A DNA stretch of 50,399 nt. It comes from Pelagibacteraceae bacterium. Lineage in GTDB: Bacteria > Pseudomonadota > Alphaproteobacteria > Pelagibacterales > Pelagibacteraceae. The position numbers were made by a program, and so were the translations under genes. Positions within the stretch are counted from its first letter, which is position 1; each line of letters opens with the position of its first letter. The notes beneath the pieces were generated by a model that worked only from the letters and a program-made list of their open reading frames with translations, had not been told where the DNA came from and did no database searches. Of the stretch, positions 28,473-34,807 are shown one piece after another. The stretch spans positions 1 through 50,399 of the forward strand of contig SHWS01000009.1 in the NCBI GenBank assembly GCA_009693705.1, written 5' to 3'.

Positions 28473-28930
28473 AATATTTTGCAATAATTACTTTATAAAT
28501 ATTAAATATTCAATACAATCAAATATATCAGTTTAAAATGACAGAGTGAGTGAAAGGTTTAAAATGTCTTTTGCTAAACCAATTAATTTGCAATTTTTTT
28601 AATTCCTTTACACTGCCGTTCGTACCTTTGGGTGCTTTTTAGTTTACTAAATTCAGATTAATTTTGATCAAAGGTAAATATGGCAATTCTGAAAAATGAA
28701 AAAAATCTATTAAAAATAGACAGATAATCTTGATTATAGATCTAGATTATTTCTGTAAGCTCTTGATTAAATAAAAAGTTCACATCAAAAGATGTTGTAT
28801 AAATGGATGATATGGACAATGATTAGAACGAGGTAAAAAAAATTAGGATAATTAAATAATTTATGCTACAAGCTTTTCACCTGGTAGCGACAGGATTGCC
28901 TCACACTACCAGAAATTAATATCCTAGCAC
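28473..28930. other. Long non-coding gap between soxB and tRNA-Ser with several inverted repeats
   Basis: No convincing protein gene lies here on either strand. The stretch contains a GC-richer block at 28611-28635 (15 of 25 bases G/C) ending with a weak GTACC/GGTGC hairpin before five T's; a perfect 6-bp hairpin with AAA loop at 28706-28720; an 11-bp stem with a two-base bulge at 28720-28730 pairing with 28744-28756; an ACATC/GATGT hairpin at 28782-28795; and the larger element at 28844-28926. Two tiny reading frames are present (28564-28602 and 28550-28642). The soxB promoter (minus) and the tRNA promoter (plus) must also lie here. No known riboswitch was recognised. Confidence 0.6.
28844..28926 (+). 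other. Candidate structured RNA element upstream of tRNA-Ser
   Basis: Bases 28844-28854 (TAGGATAATTA) can pair with 28916-28926 (TTAATATCCTA) with one bulged base. Inside is a regular hairpin: CTGGTAG (28881-28887) pairs perfectly with CTACCAG (28906-28912), then a 4x4 internal loop, a 3-bp AGG/CCT stem and an ATTG tetraloop. The element ends four bases before the tRNA. It may be a leader hairpin in the tRNA precursor, a small RNA, or a regulatory element; I cannot assign it to a known class. The pairings are seen, the function is inference. Confidence 0.4.
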
Positions 28931-29023
28931 GGAGGGTTGGGTGAGATGGATTAAACCAGTCGGTTGCTAACTGACCGAACGTCGAAAGATGTTCCAAGAG
29001 TTCGAATCTCTTATCCTCCGCCA
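28931..29023 (+). tRNA. tRNA-Ser (anticodon GCU)
   Basis: A 93-base class II tRNA. The acceptor stem pairs GGAGGGT (28931-28937) with ATCCTCC (28 bases from the T-loop side, ending at 29019), followed by discriminator G and an encoded CCA (29021-29023). The anticodon loop reads GTTGCTAAC within the stem of CGGTTGCTAACTG, giving anticodon GCT, which reads AGC/AGU serine codons. A long variable arm (GTCGAAAGATGTTCC region) and the T-arm GAGTTCGAATCTC fit tRNA-Ser. It is the only tRNA gene I see in the window. Confidence 0.95.
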
Positions 29024-29049
29024 GGATAATTAAAAATTTCAATTTATAG

Positions 29050-29078
29050 TTGTATGCAAATTATTTACTTTTTATTAT
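29050..29078 (+). promoter_or_regulatory. Candidate promoter for the amide/urea-type ABC operon
   Basis: TTGTAT at 29050-29055 and TATTAT at 29073-29078 are separated by 17 bases, in the only gap before the binding protein gene. A start near 29085 would give a leader of about 43 bases; an AAAGGA ribosome-binding site is visible directly before the ATG at 29128. The -35 box is weak. Inference from spacing and position. Confidence 0.35.
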
Positions 29079-29127
29079 GGAATATTTTTAAACTTAAGTG
29101 TAAAATTTTTTTTAACAAAAGGATAAA

Positions 29128-30372
29128 ATGAAAAAAATAATAACACTAATTATCACTTCTTTTTTATCTATAATTTTATTTAGCAACGTGTTGTTTGCTG
29201 AAACAATAAAATTAGGAATATTAGAAGATGAAACTGGAAATTTTGCAATTGCAGTTATTCCAAAAATACATGCCTACGAGTTAGCGGTAAAAGAAATTAA
29301 TGCCAAAGGTGGTGTATTAGGAAAAAAACTTGAAATTGTAAGATACGATACTCAATCAGACAATACTCGTTTTCAAGAGTTTGCTAGAAGACTGATTGAA
29401 AAAGATAAAGTCGATGTAGTTTTTGGTGCTTTTTCAAGCGCTTCTCGTGAAGCAATAAGACCAATTATCGACAAAGCAAAGATGCTTTATTTTTACAATA
29501 ATCAGTATGAAGGCGGAGTTTGTGATAAAAACGTTTTTGTAACTGGTGCAGTGCCTGAACAACAATTTAGTACATTAGTTCCATGGTTGATGGAAAAATA
29601 TGGAAAAAATGTTTACACTATTGCAGCAGATTACAATTTTGGACAAATATCAGCTGAATGGGTTAGACAAATAGTAAAAGAGAATGGCGGAACAATGGTT
29701 GGAGAAGAATTTATTCCACTTGATGTTTCTCAATTTAGTCAAACTATTCAAAAAATACAAGCAGCAAAACCAGATGTTTTAATGACTCTAATGGTTGGAG
29801 CTAAACAAGCATCTTTTTATGAACAACAAGCTGCGGCTGGCTTAGGAATTCCTATGGGAACTTCTGTTAACGTTGGTCAAGCATATGAGCATAGAAGATT
29901 TGCACCACCAGCTCTAGAAAATATGTATGTAACAGTTAATTACATCGAAGAAGTACACAGTGTAATCACATCTGGCGAATATCATGAAAAAAGCAAAGAT
30001 TTCATGGCTAGATTCAAAGCTGAATATCCTGATGAACCGTATGTAAATATGGAAGCTGCAAATGCTTACAACGCTATAAATATTTATGCTCTAGCAGTTG
30101 AAAAAGCTGGCACAACAGAAAAAGCTAAAGTTATTGAAGCTTTAGAATCTGGAATATCTTTTGATGGACCATCAGGAGTTGTTTCGATAGATCCAAAAAG
30201 TCATCATGGAAGCCATACTATTTTCCTAGTTGAAGTTGGAAAAGGTCATAAGGTTTCTATACCTAAGGTTTTTAAAGATGTTCAACCTTATTGGTTAGGA
30301 GAAGCTGGATGTAATTTGCCTGAAAAAGCAGATTATTCTCAGTATACTCCAAGTAAACCACCTAAAAGTTAG
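29128..30372 (+). CDS. Amide/urea-type ABC transporter substrate-binding protein (UrtA/FmdD/AmiC-like)
   Basis: A 414-residue periplasmic binding protein of the branched-chain amino acid/amide family. Residues 1-24 are a signal peptide (cleavage near LFAET). The mature part opens with IKLGILEDETGNFA and has YELAVKEINAKGGVLGKKLE and DVVFGAFSSASREAIRPI, as in UrtA and AmiC, which bind urea or short amides. With an amidase as last gene of the operon, small amides are the likeliest ligand; urea is an alternative. An AAAGGA site precedes the ATG. A strong hairpin follows the stop, probably limiting read-through so that this protein is made in excess. Confidence 0.88.
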   Translation: MKKIITLIITSFLSIILFSNVLFAETIKLGILEDETGNFAIAVIPKIHAYELAVKEINAKGGVLGKKLEIVRYDTQSDNTRFQEFARRLIEKDKVDVVFGAFSSASREAIRPIIDKAKMLYFYNNQYEGGVCDKNVFVTGAVPEQQFSTLVPWLMEKYGKNVYTIAADYNFGQISAEWVRQIVKENGGTMVGEEFIPLDVSQFSQTIQKIQAAKPDVLMTLMVGAKQASFYEQQAAAGLGIPMGTSVNVGQAYEHRRFAPPALENMYVTVNYIEEVHSVITSGEYHEKSKDFMARFKAEYPDEPYVNMEAANAYNAINIYALAVEKAGTTEKAKVIEALESGISFDGPSGVVSIDPKSHHGSHTIFLVEVGKGHKVSIPKVFKDVQPYWLGEAGCNLPEKADYSQYTPSKPPKS

Positions 30373-30382
30373 TTTAAATTAA

Positions 30383-30418
30383 AAAACTTAGCAATACAAC
30401 GAAGTATTGCTAAGTTTT
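30383..30418 (+). terminator. Intra-operon hairpin between binding protein and permease genes
   Basis: A perfect 15-bp inverted repeat: AAAACTTAGCAATAC (30383-30397) and GTATTGCTAAGTTTT (30404-30418), loop AACGAA. The A-run before and T-run within the right arm make it usable as a terminator or mRNA-stabilising 3' hairpin. Its place after the binding protein stop fits partial termination or protection of the upstream message. Confidence 0.75.
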
Positions 30419-30450
30419 AAATAAGTTTTTAATTAGATTCAGATTAATTT

Positions 30451-31314
30451 ATGATTATGCTCTTTAACATCGTTTACCAATTTGGAGATGCATTATCATT
30501 TTTATTACTTTCAGCAATTGGCTTAGCAGTAATTTTTGGGATGATGAAAATTATAAATTTAGCTCATGGTGAATTTATAACTGTAGGAGCCTATGGCACC
30601 GTTGTATCAGCAAAAGCATTTAATCTTCCTTTACCTATAGCAATGGCGTTTGGAGTTATAATTACAATAATTTTTGGTTTAATATTAGAAAAGTTAATAA
30701 TTAGACATTTATATGGAAGGCCCTTGGATTCAGTTGTTGCAACATGGGGCATAAGTTTAATAGTTTCACAATCTTTTTTAGTTATTTTTGGACCTTCCCT
30801 TGAGGGCCTTCAAACTCCGTTAGGAAATTTTAAATTGGGTGATTATTCTTATTCTGAATATAGAATATTCTTAATCTTTTTTGCATTCATATTATTGGGA
30901 TTGCTATACATTTTATTCATGAAAACTAGTTTTGGAACTTTAGCAAGAGCTACCATAGAAAAACCTGAAATAGCTTCATCGATGGGAGTGAATATAAGCA
31001 ATGTTTATTCTGTAACTTTTGCTATTGGAGCCGGATTAGCTGGCATTACTGGTGCATTGTATGCGCCAACTATGACTGTTGTTCCAAGTATTGGTCAAGC
31101 TTTTATCGTGAGCGCTTTTATAACTGTAGTAACTGCAGGAGCTAGTCCTTTTATAGGTTTAATACCAGCAGCTTCTTTTTTAAGCGCAGTGCAAACGTCA
31201 GTGACCTTTTATTATAAAGCTACAATTGGAATAATTGCTTTATTGTTTTCAGTAATTTTAATTATAAGGTTTTTACCTAAAGGATTTAGCGGTTTAATTA
31301 CTAAGGAAAAGTAA
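30451..31314 (+). CDS. Amide/urea-type ABC transporter permease (UrtB/LivH-like)
   Basis: A 287-residue permease of the branched-chain amino acid family. It has the N-terminal IGLAVIFGMMKIINLAHGEFITVGAYG region (in pieces, about residues 21-48), the conserved LivH signature, plus around eight hydrophobic helices and the cytoplasmic loop RATIEKPEIASSMGVNI that contacts the ATPase. It forms half of the membrane channel for the solute delivered by the binding protein. A second ATG lies two codons after the chosen one and cannot be excluded. The next gene starts after two bases. Confidence 0.9.
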   Translation: MIMLFNIVYQFGDALSFLLLSAIGLAVIFGMMKIINLAHGEFITVGAYGTVVSAKAFNLPLPIAMAFGVIITIIFGLILEKLIIRHLYGRPLDSVVATWGISLIVSQSFLVIFGPSLEGLQTPLGNFKLGDYSYSEYRIFLIFFAFILLGLLYILFMKTSFGTLARATIEKPEIASSMGVNISNVYSVTFAIGAGLAGITGALYAPTMTVVPSIGQAFIVSAFITVVTAGASPFIGLIPAASFLSAVQTSVTFYYKATIGIIALLFSVILIIRFLPKGFSGLITKEK

Positions 31315-31315
31315 A

Positions 31316-32317
31316 ATGTTGAATTTAATTAAAAAAAATAAATTACCTTTCATTAGCTTTCTCATTTTGTCTTTTTTTCCAATTTTTATTGATAGTTATT
31401 ATCTGAGTAATATTTCTTATTTCATGTGTTGGACTTTTATCTCTCTTGGGTTGGCACTGATATGGGGTATTGGTGGTGTATTAAGTTTTGGTCAGACAGT
31501 TTTTTTTGGTTTAGCAGGATATTCTTTTGCTGTAATTAGCATTAATTTTTTGGGCGTCGTTGGCGTTGGAATTTGGTCAGTATTTCTTGCTTTGTTAATT
31601 ACAAGTTTGTTTGGCTTAATTGTAGGCTACTTTTTATTTTACGGTGGAATTTATGATGTCTTTATTGGTATCGTTACTTTAGCAATTACTCTTGTTTTAG
31701 AAACTTTCCTGCAACAGACCGCTGGACCAGAATATACCATTGGTACAGCAAGACTTAACGGGTTTAACGGCATGCAAGGAATGCCAACTATAGGTTTTCA
31801 AGAATTAAAATATGGCCGTTTAGAAGGATTTACACAGTATTATTTTATTTTAACTTTAGCCATACTTGCGCTAATTCTTTTATACAAATTTAAAAATTCA
31901 AAGTTAGGTTTAATTTTTCTAGCTACCAAAGAGGACAGAAACAGAGTAGCAAGCTTAGGATATAACGTCCAAAAGGTTCAATTAATTGCATTTGTAATTT
32001 CGTCTTTGTTAGCTGGAATAAGTGGAATTTTATATACTAACTGGGGAGGGTATATTACTCCTTCATCGATGGGTTTGGTTTCGGCAGCTTTGCCAGTAGT
32101 ATGGGTTGCTGCTAGCGGAAAAAAAGATTTTTTTTCAGTGTTTATAGGCACAATATTTTTGGTTTGGCTTTCACAAATGTTAGCCATTAACGGCGCACAA
32201 TTTGCAATAATAGCTATGGGATTAATACTGGTTATTTCAACTAGATTTTTTCCAGACGGCATCATTTTAATGTTTAAAAATAAATTAATAGAAAAGGTAA
32301 AATGGCTACAATCTTAG
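31316..32317 (+). CDS. Amide/urea-type ABC transporter permease (UrtC/LivM-like)
   Basis: A 333-residue membrane protein with about nine hydrophobic helices. The segment LALIWGIGGVLSFGQTVFFGLAGY (in pieces, about residues 46-68) is the LivM/UrtC signature, and the ATPase-contact loop LATKEDRNRVASLGYNV is near residues 200-216. It pairs with the UrtB-like permease. The end overlaps the first ATPase gene by sixteen bases. Confidence 0.9.
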   Translation: MLNLIKKNKLPFISFLILSFFPIFIDSYYLSNISYFMCWTFISLGLALIWGIGGVLSFGQTVFFGLAGYSFAVISINFLGVVGVGIWSVFLALLITSLFGLIVGYFLFYGGIYDVFIGIVTLAITLVLETFLQQTAGPEYTIGTARLNGFNGMQGMPTIGFQELKYGRLEGFTQYYFILTLAILALILLYKFKNSKLGLIFLATKEDRNRVASLGYNVQKVQLIAFVISSLLAGISGILYTNWGGYITPSSMGLVSAALPVVWVAASGKKDFFSVFIGTIFLVWLSQMLAINGAQFAIIAMGLILVISTRFFPDGIILMFKNKLIEKVKWLQS

Positions 32318-33000
32318 AAACTCAATCTTTAACAAAAAAATTTGGGGGATTTACCGCTGTTGATGAAGTTTCTTTTAACGTTCAACAAGGAGAAATAAGA
32401 TTCTTGATTGGACCAAATGGAGCGGGGAAAAGTACTTTTTTTAAACTTATAATTGGAAATCATGAACCAAATAGCGGAACAATTTTATTCAAAAATTTAA
32501 ACATTGAAAAACTAAAAATGTATGAAAGAATAAAATTGGGAATGGGCGTAAAATTTCAAACTCCCTCAGTTTTTTCTGAATTAACAGTTTTAGAAAATCT
32601 TAACTTAGCAAATAATTTAAATCAATTAATAAACATTGAAAATGTTTTGAAAGATTTTTCCCTTGTTAATGAAATAAATATTTTAGCAGGAGATCTTTCA
32701 CATGGAAAAAAGCAATGGTTGGATATAGCTTTAGCTACATTATCAAAACCAGAATTGGTTTTTTTAGATGAACCTACTGCAGGTTTATCTTTTGAGGAAA
32801 CTGAAAAAACATCAGAAATAGTTAAGAAATTAAACAAACAGGGCATTACTTTCGTCATCGTCGGTCACGACATGGATTTTGTCAAACAAACTGCATCAAA
32901 AGTCTCAGTCTTACATCTTGGAAAAATATTTTTTGAAGGGAGTGTTTCTGAAGTTTTGTCTAATAATGGGGTCAATGATATCTACTTGGGGATTAGTTGA
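32302..33000 (+). CDS. Amide/urea-type ABC transporter ATPase (UrtD/LivG-like)
   Basis: A 232-residue ABC ATPase. Walker A is GPNGAGKST (about residues 37-45), the signature is LSHGKKQWLDIA (about 133-144), whose LSHG-x-KQWL form is characteristic of UrtD rather than LivG, and Walker B is LVFLDEPTAGLS. The D-loop and H-loop (IVGHDM) are present. It powers import together with the next gene. It overlaps urtC-like by sixteen bases and the next ATPase start by one base. Confidence 0.9.
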   Translation: MATILETQSLTKKFGGFTAVDEVSFNVQQGEIRFLIGPNGAGKSTFFKLIIGNHEPNSGTILFKNLNIEKLKMYERIKLGMGVKFQTPSVFSELTVLENLNLANNLNQLINIENVLKDFSLVNEINILAGDLSHGKKQWLDIALATLSKPELVFLDEPTAGLSFEETEKTSEIVKKLNKQGITFVIVGHDMDFVKQTASKVSVLHLGKIFFEGSVSEVLSNNGVNDIYLGIS

Positions 33001-33731
33001 TGAAAAAAGATGTTTTGTTAAAGATTGAAAATGTTAATTCTGGTTATGGCTCGACGACCGTAATTAATAATTTTTCTTTTTCATTGAATAAAAGTCAAAT
33101 TCTTTGCATCACTGGCAGAAATGGAATGGGAAAAACTACCCTTATAAAAACAATCATTGGTTTGATAGCATTAAGGTCAGGTTCGATTATTTTTAAAAAT
33201 GAAGACATTTCTAAATTAAATTCATCTTCTCGGTCAATTAAGGGAATAGGGTACGTACCACAAGGAAGAGAGATATTTAGTTCATTGACCGTAGAACAAA
33301 ATATTTTGATGCCAGTCTTTACAAGAAAAGCTTTTAAATATGGTGTAAAGAATAAATTACGGGATATATATAATTTATTTCCTGTTTTAGAGGAGAAAAA
33401 AAATAATAATGGATCATCCCTAAGTGGAGGCCAACAACAACAATTAGCAATTGCTCGTGCATTAATATTCAATCCAGAAATAATCATACTTGATGAACCA
33501 TCTGAGGGAATTCAACCATCAATAGTATCATTTATTGGTGAAACTCTAAAAAAATTATCTAATTCATTTGATACAGCATTTCTAGTAGTGGAGCAAAATA
33601 TTGCTTTTATTAGTCAATTAAAATCAGACTGTATTTTAGTAAACAAAGGTAGTAATGTTAAGACATTAACAGCGTCTCAGCTTAGCTCAGTAGAGAAAGC
33701 TAGAGAACTTTTAAGTCTTGAATCACATTAA
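33000..33731 (+). CDS. Amide/urea-type ABC transporter ATPase (UrtE/LivF-like)
   Basis: A 243-residue ABC ATPase with Walker A GRNGMGKTT, the GYVPQGREIFSSLTV Q-loop segment typical of LivF/UrtE, signature LSGGQQQQLAIARAL and Walker B IIILDEPSEGIQPS. I start it at the ATG that overlaps the previous stop (TGATG at 32998-33002); a TTG one codon upstream is possible. Its 3' end precedes the amidase ribosome-binding site by about ten bases. Confidence 0.9.
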   Translation: MKKDVLLKIENVNSGYGSTTVINNFSFSLNKSQILCITGRNGMGKTTLIKTIIGLIALRSGSIIFKNEDISKLNSSSRSIKGIGYVPQGREIFSSLTVEQNILMPVFTRKAFKYGVKNKLRDIYNLFPVLEEKKNNNGSSLSGGQQQQLAIARALIFNPEIIILDEPSEGIQPSIVSFIGETLKKLSNSFDTAFLVVEQNIAFISQLKSDCILVNKGSNVKTLTASQLSSVEKARELLSLESH

Positions 33732-33750
33732 TGATAAAAAAAGGAGTCGT

Positions 33751-34737
33751 ATGGATTGGTTAAAAAGCTCAATAATGATGACAAAGAGTGTTGGAAAAAA
33801 TAGTAAAGGACAAACACACTACTTAACTGAAAAAATACAAGGTAATTACCATTATACTATGGGACCTTACTCAAAACCTGTAATGTATATTAAACCTGGT
33901 GACACAGTTGTAGTTGAAACTAGAGATGCTTTTGAAGGTAAGATTCAAAAAGAAACAGATAAGCCTAGTGAAAAATTGGTGATGCCTTTTTTAAATCCAC
34001 AAAATGGTCCGATAATGATTGAAGGTGCAGTGAAAGGCGATGCAGTAGCTGTATACATAGAAAAAATGATACCAAGAGGACAAAATCCTCTAGGAACTTG
34101 TTGTATGATTCAAGAATTTGGAGCATTAACTGGCACTGCTTATACTGCTACACTAAATGATCCTCTGCCAGAAGTTGTAAGAAAAATTAATCTAGACGAA
34201 AAAAATGTATATTGGTCAGATCGAATAACTTTACCATACAAACCTCATATCGGTACTTTAAGTTGTTCACCTGAAATTGACTCAATCAATTCACTAACTC
34301 CTGATAATCATGGAGGCAATATGGATCTTCCAGATATGGGTCCTGGAAGCATTACATATTTACCAGTAAGAAGCCCAGGAGCAAGATTGTTCATTGGAGA
34401 TGCTCATGCATGTCAAGGTGATGGCGAGGTGTGTGGTGTAGCAGTTGAGTATCCTACTACGACAACAATAAAAGTAGATCTAATCAAAAATTACAATATT
34501 GAATGGCCTAGACTTGAAACGCAGGATATGCTGATGGCAATTGGAAGCACTAGACCATTAGAAGATGCAACTAGAATAGCATATCGTGAACTAGTTCGAT
34601 GGTTGGCTAAAGATTATAATTTTGATACTTGGGATATTTATATGATTTTAAGTCAAGTAGGTAAAGTTAGATTAGGTAATTTTGTAGATCCAAAATATAC
34701 AGTTGGAGCTGGAATAGAAAAAAAATATTTAAAGTAA
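33751..34737 (+). CDS. Acetamidase/formamidase family amidohydrolase
   Basis: A 328-residue protein of the FmdA/AmdA family, hydrolysing formamide, acetamide or related short amides to ammonia and the acid. Segments supporting this are GPYSKPVMYIKPGDTVVVET, NGPIMIEGAVKGDAVAV, PYKPHIGTLSCSPE, NHGGNMDLPDMGPGS and GDAHACQGDGEVCGVAVE (each in the order expected; the His/Asp/Glu residues there form the metal site). Start: ATG at 33751 has a strong AAGGAG site seven bases before it; a longer TTG-started frame from 33718 lies inside the upstream ATPase gene and lacks such a site. It is last in the importer operon. Confidence 0.9.
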   Translation: MDWLKSSIMMTKSVGKNSKGQTHYLTEKIQGNYHYTMGPYSKPVMYIKPGDTVVVETRDAFEGKIQKETDKPSEKLVMPFLNPQNGPIMIEGAVKGDAVAVYIEKMIPRGQNPLGTCCMIQEFGALTGTAYTATLNDPLPEVVRKINLDEKNVYWSDRITLPYKPHIGTLSCSPEIDSINSLTPDNHGGNMDLPDMGPGSITYLPVRSPGARLFIGDAHACQGDGEVCGVAVEYPTTTTIKVDLIKNYNIEWPRLETQDMLMAIGSTRPLEDATRIAYRELVRWLAKDYNFDTWDIYMILSQVGKVRLGNFVDPKYTVGAGIEKKYLK

Positions 34738-34760
34738 ATTTTAAATTTATTAAGAAATGT

Positions 34761-34792
34761 ATTCAATAAAAAATTTTAATTTTTGATTGAAT
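34761..34792. terminator. Probable bidirectional terminator between amidase and transglycosylase genes
   Basis: ATTCAATAAAAAATT (34761-34775) and AATTTTTGATTGAAT (34778-34792) form a 15-base inverted repeat with one mismatch in a 70-base gap between two convergent genes. The A- and T-rich arms would supply a T-run on both strands. Most other convergent pairs in the window have no such spacer. Confidence 0.6.
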
Positions 34793-34807
34793 ATTCCATT
34801 ACCGCCA

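Noticed and set aside
28614-28627. lox-like arm GCCGTTCGTACC
   Set aside because: Similarity is limited to a few bases, there is no second inverted arm and no recombinase gene.
28500-28660. Possible glycine or SAM-type riboswitch upstream of soxB
   Set aside because: Both strands were read for conserved aptamer cores (for example the glycine core with CACCGAAGG or CTCTCAGG); a lone GACAGAG on the plus strand is not enough and faces the wrong way for soxB.
28480-28930. tmRNA, RNase P RNA or SRP RNA in the long gap
   Set aside because: None of the hallmark sequences (tag peptide codons and CCA-ended tRNA-like domain, GAGGAAAGTC, or the GGAAG SRP loop) was seen.
28845-29034. 12-base direct repeat around tRNA-Ser as integration (att) sites
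   Set aside because: The repeat covers only the last tRNA base and downstream AT-rich sequence, the enclosed segment is under 200 bases, and no integrase is present.
33718-33750. Longer amidase start at TTG 33718
   Set aside because: It lies inside the upstream ATPase gene without a ribosome-binding site; the ATG at 33751 has a strong AAGGAG.
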